DNA from: a virus
Direction: 5' to 3' (one strand)
Length of the DNA stretch: 38,214 bases
Virus record (IMG/VR): IMGVR_UViG_3300047509_000208
Location: 1 to 38,214 of that record
Below the pieces are notes generated by a model, which worked only from the letters and a program-made list of their open reading frames with translations, was not told the DNA's origin and made no database searches. Below, piece after piece: positions 26,908 through 35,840 of this stretch (within the stretch, counting starts at the first letter, position 1; every line of letters starts with the position of its first letter). The position numbers were made by a program, and so were the translations under genes.

Positions 26908-28704
26908 ATGGCATCCAACCCAAATGCTGCTCAAATCCAAGACTTACCTATATTTTGTTTTTTCGATAAGCAGCGCTTTTCCCAATTTGGCTCATGCGAT
27001 GCTGCGAATTGGTATGGAATAAGCGTTGATACGGCTAAAAAAAAGCAGGCTTTATATCCTGCAATGGGCCGTGAGCATGTAAGGTTTTTAAATCGAAATC
27101 GCCTTATTTTTAATGGAGAACCGCGCGCTGTCTTTAAGTCTATAAATTTTATGTATGTGATTGATGGAACAACTGTCTATCAGTTTGATAGGTTTTATAA
27201 TCAGCGTGAGCTTTCAATTAATGTTGCTTTAGGTGGGCCATTATGGTTTTCAACTCTTGCTGTTGAAACTACCGTTTATAACATGCTGACAGATGGTCAG
27301 AATATTTTTGTAATTACAGAGCATCCCGATACATCTGTAAGTTCTGCTGTTGTAACCGATCCCAATGCGCCAGGAGGTGCTACAACTGGCGGCAAACCTT
27401 TGTATGTTGCAACCTTTGGCAATCGGTTTGTGGTAAGCGTTGCAAATACCCCTGATTTTTATTTATCACAAATTGATTTAGCAGGAAATGTAAATACTTA
27501 CTTTACTGATCCGGCACTAAACGCAGCCCTTAATGCTAGAGCATCCGGGGTAATAGGGCAATTTGCAGTGCTGCAAAACCAGCTTTATATCATGTGTGAT
27601 TTTACAACCGATGTCTGGGCTAACATTCCAACTCAAATAACAGTAGCAGGCATTACCCGTGAATTTCCCTGGAAAATAAATAGCTCCTACAATTTTGATT
27701 ATGGAATAGCCGACCCAAATAGTCTGTCCATTGATTTTGGCATGATGGTATGGCTTGCTAGAAACGCAAGCGGCCTTGTCACCTTCATGATGTCAGGAGG
27801 ACAAAAGCCTGAGGTGATATCATCACAAGCGGTTAACGTATTATTAGAAAACTCAACCCAAGATAATACGCTAAGCCCCTTTTTAACTAATGAGGTTGAC
27901 GGGTTTTTATACCAATATGAGAATACAATTTTCTATAGGGCGGCAGCAGGGCAATTTGTTAACTTTGGTGATTTAGATATTATCGATAATGCAAACTCAA
28001 TTGAATATAATTTCTCAACCAAAACATGGTCAAGGTGTATAGAATTAAATGGAGAGCGTTCACGAGTTTTAAAGCATGTTTATTTTAATAATGCACATCT
28101 TGTAACAGTAATAGAAGATAAGGCCATCTATCAGATGGCTGGCAATATTTATCATAATGAGTTATTAAATCCTAATAGAACAAGCGATCAGGCAGATGAT
28201 GCATTTTTAAAGTTTCCTATGCGTTATGAGCTTGTTACATCGCAAATATTTCTTGATGACTACTCGGAGTTTATGGATGAATATGTCGAGATTGACTTTG
28301 TATTTGGGAATAAAACGTTCTATCGTAACTGCTCACCTTTTCTTAACACAAAATTTATTGTTACTGAGGGAAGCACTACAGACCACCCTGTTTACATTCT
28401 TTCAGAGGATGATAAATATCTTATTGCCGAGAGATCAAACACACCCTCATTTGATGACAATCACTATTGTAAATTATTTAAACCTTATCTTGAGCTGTAT
28501 TATTCTGATGACGGAGGGGAAACCTTTTTGCCCGCAGATTTAAGAGAATTTAGCCCATTAGGAGCTTACCGATGGCGGATGAGGTGGTATGAAATGGATG
28601 TAAGTAGAAATCGCTGCTATAGGCTTGTATGCGTATCCTCTGCGCCTATTGTCATATTAGGCGCCGTAAGAAACACAAGACGCGTGTCGGGAGGTGCAAA
28701 CTAA
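26908..28704 (+). CDS. Packaged DNA stabilisation protein (P22 gp10-like)
   Basis: 598 residues (P22 gp10 has 472). Core signature segments include DLPIFCFFDKQRFSQFGSCD at the N-terminus and FDYGIADPNSLSIDFGMMVW in the middle, followed by the AVNVLLENSTQDN region. Beta-propeller-like repeated strands dominate (YVIDGTTVYQFDRFYNQREL). In P22, gp10 forms the hexameric part of the tail hub below gp4. It begins 2 nt after the gp4-like gene and ends in a TAATG overlap with the next one. Confidence 0.85.
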   Translation: MASNPNAAQIQDLPIFCFFDKQRFSQFGSCDAANWYGISVDTAKKKQALYPAMGREHVRFLNRNRLIFNGEPRAVFKSINFMYVIDGTTVYQFDRFYNQRELSINVALGGPLWFSTLAVETTVYNMLTDGQNIFVITEHPDTSVSSAVVTDPNAPGGATTGGKPLYVATFGNRFVVSVANTPDFYLSQIDLAGNVNTYFTDPALNAALNARASGVIGQFAVLQNQLYIMCDFTTDVWANIPTQITVAGITREFPWKINSSYNFDYGIADPNSLSIDFGMMVWLARNASGLVTFMMSGGQKPEVISSQAVNVLLENSTQDNTLSPFLTNEVDGFLYQYENTIFYRAAAGQFVNFGDLDIIDNANSIEYNFSTKTWSRCIELNGERSRVLKHVYFNNAHLVTVIEDKAIYQMAGNIYHNELLNPNRTSDQADDAFLKFPMRYELVTSQIFLDDYSEFMDEYVEIDFVFGNKTFYRNCSPFLNTKFIVTEGSTTDHPVYILSEDDKYLIAERSNTPSFDDNHYCKLFKPYLELYYSDDGGETFLPADLREFSPLGAYRWRMRWYEMDVSRNRCYRLVCVSSAPIVILGAVRNTRRVSGGAN

Positions 28705-29171
28705 TGGCACTATTCCTAGATAGAATCGATTCAGCGCCAATTATTACCTCTGATTTTGACCCACAATTTTTGCAATGGCTTTGGGTTTTAATTGACACCT
28801 TAAATGAAACCATTATTGATATCCAAGATGCGCTTAATATTTTAACAGCACAAAGTTTAGCTCTGCTTACAGAGTCAGTAACACTTACAACCGGGAGTCC
28901 ATCGTTTACTGTAGTTGACGGCAGTTTATATAATGTGGGGGATAATGTGATTGGCTCAGGAATTCCTCTTGATACGCATATTGCATCCATTGCAGGAAAT
29001 ACAATTACCCTTACAAAAAATGCAACCTCAACGGGCGCCTCCTCATTAACATTTATTCCAACAACATTAGATGTTAAAAACGGTGTACTATTATACGATA
29101 AGACAAATAATGTTTATGTTGGAATGCAATCAGGATCGCTAGTTAAATTTACTACAACGCCATATCCATAG
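28704..29171 (+). CDS. Tail protein in gp26/gp14 position
   Basis: 155 residues from ATG 28704 (TAATG with the gp10-like stop; GGGAGG upstream). The N-terminal 55 residues are helical with heptad-like spacing (FLQWLWVLIDTLNETIIDIQ), and residues about 57-118 are the same beta module as inside the gp4-like protein (SVTLTTGSPSFTVVDGSLYN). A trimeric helical base with a beta knob would suit a tail needle like P22 gp26, whose gene lies at this place. Other tail-plug roles are possible. Confidence 0.55.
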   Translation: MALFLDRIDSAPIITSDFDPQFLQWLWVLIDTLNETIIDIQDALNILTAQSLALLTESVTLTTGSPSFTVVDGSLYNVGDNVIGSGIPLDTHIASIAGNTITLTKNATSTGASSLTFIPTTLDVKNGVLLYDKTNNVYVGMQSGSLVKFTTTPYP

Positions 29172-29183
29172 GGAGATAAGATT

Positions 29184-29807
29184 ATGAGCTGGTTTTCAAG
29201 TTTTTTACATCCCGAAAGAGGGTATCAAGATGCGCTTAAAGTATTACAAAATTACTATAATGAGGGTAAGGGTTATCAGCAACCTTATCAACAAAATGGT
29301 GTTAACCAGGGTCGGGTTCAAACCTCACTTATTGATGAGTTAACAAATCCTGCGGCACTTAGGGATAAGTGGGAAAAAGGGTATAAAGAAAGTGAGGCCG
29401 CTAAAAACATGGAAAATATGGCAACGCAACATGGTGTTAATGCTGCCTCATCTATGGGACTTCTTGGCTCCAATACTGCTCTTAATGCTATTCAATCTGG
29501 AACATCACAAATTGCTGCACAAGATAAAGAAAACTATTTAAATGACTTAATGGAAAAATATAAAACCGGAGCTGGCCTATCTCAAAACATGTATAACACA
29601 GGCGCTCAAACAGCAGGGCAAATGGGGCAAAATGCTAATAATGTCGGACAAAATGCAGCTGGCCTTACCTATGGCGCAACAAATGCAGGAGGTGATGCAT
29701 TTGGCAGAATTGCAGGAATGGGCGTTAAGGGATTAATTGATTATTTAACGGGTGGATTTGGCAAAGGTGGGTTTGGCCGCGGAGCTTGGTCTACAGGAGG
29801 GGCATAG
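29184..29807 (+). CDS. Ejection (DNA transfer) protein, gp7 position
   Basis: 207 residues. Starts with MSWFSSFLHPERGYQDALKV. The rest is Gly, Ala, Asn and Gln-rich (NAASSMGLLGSNTALNAIQS, AGQMGQNANNVGQNAAGLTY) and ends with GGFGKGGFGRGAWSTGGA. This small, Ala/Gly-rich, membrane-compatible composition is usual for the first of three ejection proteins of P22-like phages. It would leave the virion with DNA and enter the host envelope. Confidence 0.7.
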   Translation: MSWFSSFLHPERGYQDALKVLQNYYNEGKGYQQPYQQNGVNQGRVQTSLIDELTNPAALRDKWEKGYKESEAAKNMENMATQHGVNAASSMGLLGSNTALNAIQSGTSQIAAQDKENYLNDLMEKYKTGAGLSQNMYNTGAQTAGQMGQNANNVGQNAAGLTYGATNAGGDAFGRIAGMGVKGLIDYLTGGFGKGGFGRGAWSTGGA

Positions 29808-29809
29808 TT

Positions 29810-31186
29810 ATGGCGCTTAATTTTAATATTCCTATGCCTTTAAGTGGTATGGATTCATTTGCCAAAGGCTTTGGTCTTACTGATAACCTTATGAAGCAAT
29901 TGCTTAGTCAGCGGGAGTTAAAGCAAAAGGCTGATCAATTTAAGGAGGAGTTGGCCTTGAAGAAAGCGGCAGCTGCCCGTGCTGGTGCTAACTCTGATTT
30001 ACATCGGGCTAAGTTGGAACAAGAAATTTTGGATTTAAAACATAAAAATGACCCAGCATGGAAGTGGAACCAATTTAAAAGTTCTATTGGTGGAATTGAT
30101 ATGGGCGAACAAGGCTCCTCAACTCAAGGCGATCAATATCCTGATTTGCATAAAATGTTTTCAGGACAAGGCGCTTTTCCTGAAGGTGAATTGGCCCATG
30201 GAAATATTAATTTAGGGAATAGACCACAAGTACCTAACCCTGAAACTGGTGGTACAAGTACTGTATATTCTACAAGTTTTGGCACACCAGAAGGTGAGGT
30301 TTTGGCTCCAAGGGTAAGTGATGATGGGCGTATATTATCCGAAGAAGAAGCGCAGGAACAATATAGGAAAACAGGAAAGCATTTAGGTATTTATTCAAGC
30401 CCTGATGAGGCAAATAAAGCCGCTGAGTTTATTCATCAGCAACAAGCTGAGTCCGTTGGTGCTAAGCCTGGTCAGCATCTATTGGATGTATTGAGAAATG
30501 ACCCACTTAAAAGGGCTTTTTTTAAATATTTGTATAAGGTTGATCCTTTGGCTATGGAAAAGGAGACTCCTGAGCAAAAAAGGGAAAACGATATAAAAGA
30601 TGCTGCCGTTAAAGAACAACAAACAATTGATATTAAAAGGGCACAAGATATAAAAGAAGCAGCAAAAGAATTGCAATTATCAGGGTTAGATATTGATGCT
30701 ATTCATGACATTCTCACGGGACCTGACTCATTAAGCACAGGCGTCATAAAATCTGTAATAGGTAAAGTAGGATTTGGTAGCCAGAAATTAGGTGAACTTA
30801 ATGAAAGAGCAATCAGATTGCAGGCGCAAATGACGCACGCATTAAGTTCAAGAGGTGGGGTGGGTGCTGCAAATATAGTGGCATCCGGTAAACCTTCTTC
30901 TTGGAAAGGAACACAGGAAAATCTAGGTATAACTAAAGCTTATGCTGAGCGCATTAAAAACGAATATGATTTATTAAATAATGAATACAAGCAAATAATG
31001 CATAAAGATTTGCCTTACACATTGCCTGAATATGTTCAAAAAATTAATAATAAAATTAACAAACATATAAACTTTAAACCAAAAACTAAATTTTCAAGCG
31101 AAAAAGAATTTCATGATTACATGAAAGGGTTGAAACCAGAAGAAAGAAAATTAACTCTTAAGGTATTAAGGGAGGCATCAAAATGA
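29810..31186 (+). CDS. Ejection protein, gp20 position
   Basis: 458 residues from ATG 29810 (an in-frame ATG at 29786 lies inside the previous gene). Helical N-terminus (LMKQLLSQRELKQKADQFKE), a Gly-rich linker, then residues about 160-215 with VLAPRVSDDGRILSEEEAQE and KTGKHLGIYSSPDEANKAAE. I have seen this small module in internal virion proteins of many podoviruses. The C-terminal part is a long charged helix. ATGA overlap with the next gene. Confidence 0.7.
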   Translation: MALNFNIPMPLSGMDSFAKGFGLTDNLMKQLLSQRELKQKADQFKEELALKKAAAARAGANSDLHRAKLEQEILDLKHKNDPAWKWNQFKSSIGGIDMGEQGSSTQGDQYPDLHKMFSGQGAFPEGELAHGNINLGNRPQVPNPETGGTSTVYSTSFGTPEGEVLAPRVSDDGRILSEEEAQEQYRKTGKHLGIYSSPDEANKAAEFIHQQQAESVGAKPGQHLLDVLRNDPLKRAFFKYLYKVDPLAMEKETPEQKRENDIKDAAVKEQQTIDIKRAQDIKEAAKELQLSGLDIDAIHDILTGPDSLSTGVIKSVIGKVGFGSQKLGELNERAIRLQAQMTHALSSRGGVGAANIVASGKPSSWKGTQENLGITKAYAERIKNEYDLLNNEYKQIMHKDLPYTLPEYVQKINNKINKHINFKPKTKFSSEKEFHDYMKGLKPEERKLTLKVLREASK

Positions 31187-32049
31187 GTTATGTTCCTTCA
31201 GAAGAAGCATTAAACCAATATGAAGAAAAGGAGCCATCATTAGGTGCTAAATATAAAGATTATTTGAAAGGATTGGGGTCGACTTATCTTCAAGAAGGTG
31301 CGATGGGAGGCTATCATCTAGCGAATCTTCCTTCTTATGCGTATGAGGCAATTACAGGTAAACCCCTATATCATTTGCCAAAACCAGATGTTACTGAATT
31401 TATCCCTGAATCTGAAGCGGGTCAATTTGGAAAAGAAGTAGGGAGCACGGCGTCCGATTTGATTCGTCTTATGGCACCATCTAATCTTGCTTTACGCGGA
31501 GCCAATGCTTTGACTAGGTATCATCCGCTTACATCCAGACAAGTCGGGAGACCATTTCGCGAGGTTGAGCATGGAATAGCCAATGCAGAACAAAGACCTA
31601 ATTTTAATATTCCTATGCGTGATGTTTATGAGGCATCTGATTTGTTATCTCATCCAGCATTACAAGCAGGAGGAAGTACTGGTAAAAGCCTTACACCAAT
31701 GGGAATTGCATCATTGATGCAAGGACTTACAGAGAGTGAATATCCAGCAATAATGTCCACTAAATCTTTATTAAATCATTTAACTAGAGCTTTACCGAAG
31801 GGTGGTGAGGGGCATCTAGCGCAAACGCGTGTAAACCCACTTGAGCAACGATTGATGGGGAATGTCTACGAGGGACTTAATAATGCAGGATTGACAGAAG
31901 AAGCAGGTATTTTACAAAGAGGAATGGAAGCAGCTAGAAGGCATTATAAAACAAAAGAAAATATTGGGGAAATAAAGAGAGCGATACTAAAGCCTTTAGG
32001 TATAGGCGCTGTAATGAAAGCGCTTTTTTCTGGAGTAAAAAAGCTTTAA
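31183..32049 (+). CDS. Ejection protein, gp16 position
   Basis: 288 residues. Tyr, Leu, Gly and Ala-rich (AMGGYHLANLPSYAYEAITG), with a basic helical end (KRAILKPLGIGAVMKALFSG). No lytic-enzyme motif is visible, and it is shorter than P22 gp16 (609 residues). Place and composition make a DNA-ejection protein most likely. Its 3' end overlaps a tiny minus-strand gene by 4 nt. Confidence 0.6.
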   Translation: MSYVPSEEALNQYEEKEPSLGAKYKDYLKGLGSTYLQEGAMGGYHLANLPSYAYEAITGKPLYHLPKPDVTEFIPESEAGQFGKEVGSTASDLIRLMAPSNLALRGANALTRYHPLTSRQVGRPFREVEHGIANAEQRPNFNIPMRDVYEASDLLSHPALQAGGSTGKSLTPMGIASLMQGLTESEYPAIMSTKSLLNHLTRALPKGGEGHLAQTRVNPLEQRLMGNVYEGLNNAGLTEEAGILQRGMEAARRHYKTKENIGEIKRAILKPLGIGAVMKALFSGVKKL

Positions 32050-32123
32050 TATGGCTCCCTATCCTCATTATTGTTTGAATTAGATAGAACTAATAAAAAT
32101 ATACCTATGAAAAACCAAATCAT
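32046..32123 (-). CDS. 25-residue membrane micro-protein
   Basis: From ATG 32123 the frame encodes MIWFFIGIFLLVLSNSNNNE followed by DREPY. It is one hydrophobic helix and a short charged tail. TGGAGG lies 7 nt before the ATG, an almost perfect ribosome site, which makes chance unlikely. It follows the minus gene at 32141 by 17 nt. It could be a holin-like peptide, an antiholin or part of a superinfection-exclusion pair. Confidence 0.5.
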   Translation of the reverse strand: MIWFFIGIFLLVLSNSNNNEDREPY

Positions 32124-32140
32124 CACAACACCTCCAAAAA

Positions 32141-32341
32141 TTAAATTAATCCGTACCTATGTAGAGCAACAGGAACTAAAATGGAAAGAACTATCGATGC
32201 GATAACCCAATTAAACTTAGAGTTAATCCCATCTACCTTTTTTTCTAACTTGTCAAACTTGTAATCAATATGTTGGAATAGAGCGTCATGCACCCTTAGT
32301 CTCACTTCATGCTCAATGTATTGTTCCTGTTGGGTATTCAT
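32141..32341 (-). CDS. Small membrane protein with N-terminal coiled coil
   Basis: 66 residues from ATG 32341, preferred over GTG 32347 by its spacing from AAAGGAG. A charged helix with heptads (FDKLEKKVDGINSKFNWVIA) leads into one C-terminal membrane span (IASIVLSILVPVALHRYGLI). The layout is like XhlA- and holin-associated proteins. It sits antisense between the last ejection gene and the tail fibres, where P22 has sieA and its immunity region. Superinfection exclusion or lysis is suggested by place and topology only. Confidence 0.6.
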   Translation of the reverse strand: MNTQQEQYIEHEVRLRVHDALFQHIDYKFDKLEKKVDGINSKFNWVIASIVLSILVPVALHRYGLI

Positions 32342-32367
32342 TTTCACTCCTTTAATCTATTATGGGC

Positions 32368-32395
32368 ATTATATATTGTTTTGGACAAAATGCAA
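32368..32395 (-). promoter_or_regulatory. Promoter of the small-membrane-protein cassette
   Basis: On the minus strand TTGCAT (32395-32390), 16 nt, then a perfect TATAAT (32373-32368), followed by AAAGGAG and ATG 32341. A private promoter agrees with a moron-type cassette expressed apart from the late operon. Confidence 0.55.
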
Positions 32396-32410
32396 GCATT
32401 AAACTATAAT
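32382..32410 (+). promoter_or_regulatory. Promoter of the HNH gene (and tail genes beyond)
   Basis: TGGACA (32382-32387), 17 nt, then TATAAT (32405-32410). A single mismatch to consensus, ending about 44 nt before ATG 32454. It overlaps the opposite promoter, so the pair may be mutually exclusive. Confidence 0.6.
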
Positions 32411-32453
32411 CTATCGTCATCACTAATGAATTAACTAAAATATCGGGATTTTC

Positions 32454-33293
32454 ATGGCACATATTAAATATCAGATTAACGATAAGGTTGGTAATTTTAT
32501 AATTACTGAAGAAGCTGGTAGATATAAGATAAAGGAAACTGATAAAAAGGTTACTAGGTTTGTTAGAGTTAAATGTATTTTTTGCGAGAAAGAACAAGTT
32601 GGTGTAATTGGAAAATTTAATAGTAGAAGCGTAGTTTGTGATTGTGATAAAAAGCCAAAATTTGTGTTGGAATTAAAGAATTATATTGGAGAAGTTCATG
32701 GGCACTATAAAATAATTAAAGATTTGGGTTATTTGCCTAATGAAAAGTGTAAATTAGGAAGAAGCAGATACGTAATAGCGCAATGCGTGCATTGTAATAG
32801 TGAAGCCAAAGGAATTTACAGCGTATTTAGAAAACAAAAAAGAGGGTGCGTTTGTCAGGCAATTGTAGGTGTATCAGGGGACAGGAAACGTATTTATCAA
32901 ATTTATAGCCACATGATGAATCGATGTCATAATGAAAAAAACACAAGATTTGAATCTTATGGGGCAAAAGGGATTACGGTTTGCGATGAATGGAGAAATG
33001 ATAGAGAATTATTTTATAAATGGTCTATTGAAAATAATTATGACTCACATTTATCGATAGATAGGATAAAAAATGAACTTGGTTATAGTCCAAGTAATTG
33101 TAGATGGTCTACTAATGCGGAGCAGGTGCATAATAGATCAGTTTCTTTAGATCTGGAAATTGTAAGAAAAATAAAAATTATGCTTAAAAATGGAGTTAAA
33201 CAGGCTGATATTTGTCGAGAATTTAAATTATCACCTGCTAAAATATCAAATATTAAGACAGGCACATCTTATTCATCTATAATCATTGAATAA
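32454..33293 (+). CDS. HNH homing endonuclease with zinc ribbons and HTH
   Basis: 279 residues. Two similar N-terminal units with zinc-ribbon cysteines (C41-x2-C44 with C62-x-C64; C111-x2-C114 with C132-x-C134). Next comes the phage HNH core: YSHMMNRCHN (151-160), YGAKGITVCDEW (169-180), SIDRIKNELGYSPSNCRWST (201-220) and EQVHNR. A C-terminal helix-turn-helix follows (KNGVKQADICREFKLSPAKI, 245-264). This is a free-standing homing endonuclease that cuts DNA lacking the gene and so spreads. It has its own promoter and sits between the ejection and fibre genes. Confidence 0.85.
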   Translation: MAHIKYQINDKVGNFIITEEAGRYKIKETDKKVTRFVRVKCIFCEKEQVGVIGKFNSRSVVCDCDKKPKFVLELKNYIGEVHGHYKIIKDLGYLPNEKCKLGRSRYVIAQCVHCNSEAKGIYSVFRKQKRGCVCQAIVGVSGDRKRIYQIYSHMMNRCHNEKNTRFESYGAKGITVCDEWRNDRELFYKWSIENNYDSHLSIDRIKNELGYSPSNCRWSTNAEQVHNRSVSLDLEIVRKIKIMLKNGVKQADICREFKLSPAKISNIKTGTSYSSIIIE

Positions 33294-33320
33294 GGGAAAA
33301 TAAAATTATATGGAGATAAG

Positions 33321-35456
33321 ATGCTCTTTACACGAGGTGCTAATCCTATATGGTTGATGGACGATCTTCAAGGTAATATCCTAGATGATAGTTTTTTTAT
33401 TTTCTTTTTACAAAATACAATACCGTACATTCCTGCTACAGTTTATCAGAGTCCTGATGGAACACCTTGGACAAACCCAATTCAATTTCTTGGCAATGGC
33501 ACGCTGCCAAATAATATTTTCTTTGATCCTAATATTTTCTACAGAATTGAAGTGAGACAAGGCCCAGATCAGTCATATCCACTCATCTATGAGGTAAACG
33601 ACTATAAACCTGGATCTAGTGGCAATACTCCCATTGATACACTTGCAATGACAACAAGTAATCAAATAACTAACCCACAATTTGCACTTATAAATTTTGC
33701 ATCACCATTTACTTTTACAGGAACAGACCCAGACCCAATACAAATTGGCCCAGGCTGGTACCTAGAAGCTGCGGGAACAGGTACAGTGACACTCACGCAG
33801 GTACCCCTAACTAGCACTACTCCTACCCCCTCTAATGCGTCTTATGCGCTTGAAATAGAATTAAGTGGATGGAATAGTGGAACAGTCTTCTTAAGACAGC
33901 GATTCGCTCAAAATGGTGTGCTGTGGGCAAACGAAATTGTATCAACAGCCCTTACAGCTAGAGTTGATGGTCTGAATACCTCAATCAGTGCATCTTTTTA
34001 TAATTCAATGGGAATATTAATTGCTACCGTTTTAAATCCTGTAACCGTAGATAGTGAATTTAATGAATACCCTGATCACGCAACATTTCCTGCATCTACT
34101 GATACAGATACGCCACCTAATACTTATATTGATTATAAAATTTCTCTTCCAAGCACTGTTGATATTTATATTACAAGTGTTCAGGTCATTGTTGAGGATA
34201 TGCCTGTTAATCCAGCTTTTGAACAAGATTCAATTGAAAGACAAATTGACCATACATTCCACTTCTATCAACCTCAGATTAACTTTAAGCCTATCCCGAG
34301 CATGCTAGTGGGTTGGGATTTTCCACTAAATCCTGCACAACCCCTTGGGCCTTCAGTCACTATGAACACAACTTCTGCCTACATTTGGGATCAGACTATA
34401 GGCCAAAGCGTAGTTGGTAATATAGCCGTGGTCAGAAATGCCGTTACAGGAGGGTTTCAAGCCACTACAGCTAATGCTGCTGAGGCTTTCTATGTCATGC
34501 AGTACCTATCAGGCGCTCAGGCTAAAAAGATACTTGGAACATCATTATCAGTGAATTTAAATGCATTTAGGACTCAGGCAGGTGGCACCGTAACTGCTAG
34601 AGTTTATCTTTACAGAGGAAGCGCTGCGGCTGTTTTTCCAACCTTACCTTTAACAATAGGCGGGGCAACACCTTTAAGTGCCGGAGGTGTGTTCACTTTA
34701 AATACATCTGCCGGACAAGGACTTAATTGGACTCTTATACCTAGAGGTAATTGGGGCCAAGCTTCCGGGACATTATCTACGGTAAATACTGGGGATTATT
34801 CAACCCTTAATGATGCAACAGATTTACAATTTCAAGGCTGGGAAATCACAGATGCAACACAAATTTCAGACACTGATAAATTTTTAATTGTAGTTACTTT
34901 CCAATGCCCTACCACAGGTAGCGTTGTTGTTATAAATTCAATATCAGTTGTTCCTGGTGATATTCCAACACGTCCTGCACCTCAAACAGCCGATGAGGTA
35001 ATCAGAGAATGCGAGCGCTATTTTGAGATGAGTTTCAATATAGGCTCTGTTCCTGGTACTGCGGTTACTGACGCAGGTTCAATCCTTCAAACACTTACCA
35101 CAACTGTTGGTGGAGGAACCACAAATGTCTATGCAACCCCTTTTACTATAAATTTTAATTCTTACAAACTTTCACCTACTAGCACGGCTATTAAGTTTTA
35201 TTCTGTAATCAATACAGGGGCCGTTGATACAATGAGAGCCGGAATTTACACAGCGGGTAGCGGCATTATTGGATCGGGAGAGGTCACTGCGTCAACATTT
35301 TACAATACACTATACATAGGGCAATCAAATTTTACCCCTACTGGAGCTAATAATTCAGCTATAACAACTGCCGCATCAGGCGCTGTATCTAACGCAGGCT
35401 TTGTACAATTCCATTATACAGCAAGCTCAAGAATTGGGATTGAGGTACTAAGTTAA
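33321..35456 (+). CDS. Tail fibre / appendage protein
   Basis: 711 residues. N-terminal 115 residues (FTRGANPIWLMDDLQGNILD, then TVYQSPDGTPWTNPIQFLGN) look like a virion-binding domain found at the start of phage fibre proteins. It is followed by two beta-sandwich-like domains with Gly/Thr/Asn-rich strands (GTVFLRQRFAQNGVLWANEI; GWDFPLNPAQPLGPSVTMN), reminiscent of carbohydrate-binding modules. No P22-type tailspike endorhamnosidase signature is present. It is likely a receptor-binding or adaptor appendage. Confidence 0.7.
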   Translation: MLFTRGANPIWLMDDLQGNILDDSFFIFFLQNTIPYIPATVYQSPDGTPWTNPIQFLGNGTLPNNIFFDPNIFYRIEVRQGPDQSYPLIYEVNDYKPGSSGNTPIDTLAMTTSNQITNPQFALINFASPFTFTGTDPDPIQIGPGWYLEAAGTGTVTLTQVPLTSTTPTPSNASYALEIELSGWNSGTVFLRQRFAQNGVLWANEIVSTALTARVDGLNTSISASFYNSMGILIATVLNPVTVDSEFNEYPDHATFPASTDTDTPPNTYIDYKISLPSTVDIYITSVQVIVEDMPVNPAFEQDSIERQIDHTFHFYQPQINFKPIPSMLVGWDFPLNPAQPLGPSVTMNTTSAYIWDQTIGQSVVGNIAVVRNAVTGGFQATTANAAEAFYVMQYLSGAQAKKILGTSLSVNLNAFRTQAGGTVTARVYLYRGSAAAVFPTLPLTIGGATPLSAGGVFTLNTSAGQGLNWTLIPRGNWGQASGTLSTVNTGDYSTLNDATDLQFQGWEITDATQISDTDKFLIVVTFQCPTTGSVVVINSISVVPGDIPTRPAPQTADEVIRECERYFEMSFNIGSVPGTAVTDAGSILQTLTTTVGGGTTNVYATPFTINFNSYKLSPTSTAIKFYSVINTGAVDTMRAGIYTAGSGIIGSGEVTASTFYNTLYIGQSNFTPTGANNSAITTAASGAVSNAGFVQFHYTASSRIGIEVLS

Positions 35457-35477
35457 TTATTACAATGGAGAATAAAT

Positions 35478-35813
35478 GTGACCATTTCTTACAATAGTAA
35501 CTACATTGAAACAATGCCTTTTAGCGACACTTGTGTTCAGGTTAATTGCGCCGCTAATGTTGAAAGGACATTCACTGTGCCTGGGACATCAACCCAGCAA
35601 TATCAGGCCTATTTTTCCTATACTCAATCATCAAATGCATTCGTGGGTTTAAATGCAACACCCTCAATTCCTGCATCAGGAACAGTTGGCACACAGCCAT
35701 ATAATGAATTTAGACCTAAAAAGCGGTATGTAAAAGGCGGTGATGTAATCCATTTTATTACACCGGATACTAGTGCTTACATCGGGGTTTCATTGAGAAA
35801 ACTCCAAGGCTAA
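35478..35813 (+). CDS. Small virion appendage protein (GTG start)
   Basis: 111 residues from GTG 35478; GGAG is 7 nt upstream, and the nearby ATG at 35476 is followed at once by a stop. Strand-rich (MTISYNSNYIETMPFSDTCV, AYFSYTQSSNAFVGLNATPS), with two Cys near residues 19-25. It probably forms a compact beta domain that decorates or caps the fibres encoded on both sides. No exact family recognised. Confidence 0.65.
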   Translation: MTISYNSNYIETMPFSDTCVQVNCAANVERTFTVPGTSTQQYQAYFSYTQSSNAFVGLNATPSIPASGTVGTQPYNEFRPKKRYVKGGDVIHFITPDTSAYIGVSLRKLQG

Positions 35814-35840
35814 CATCCATTAATCACAAGGATATGTGAG

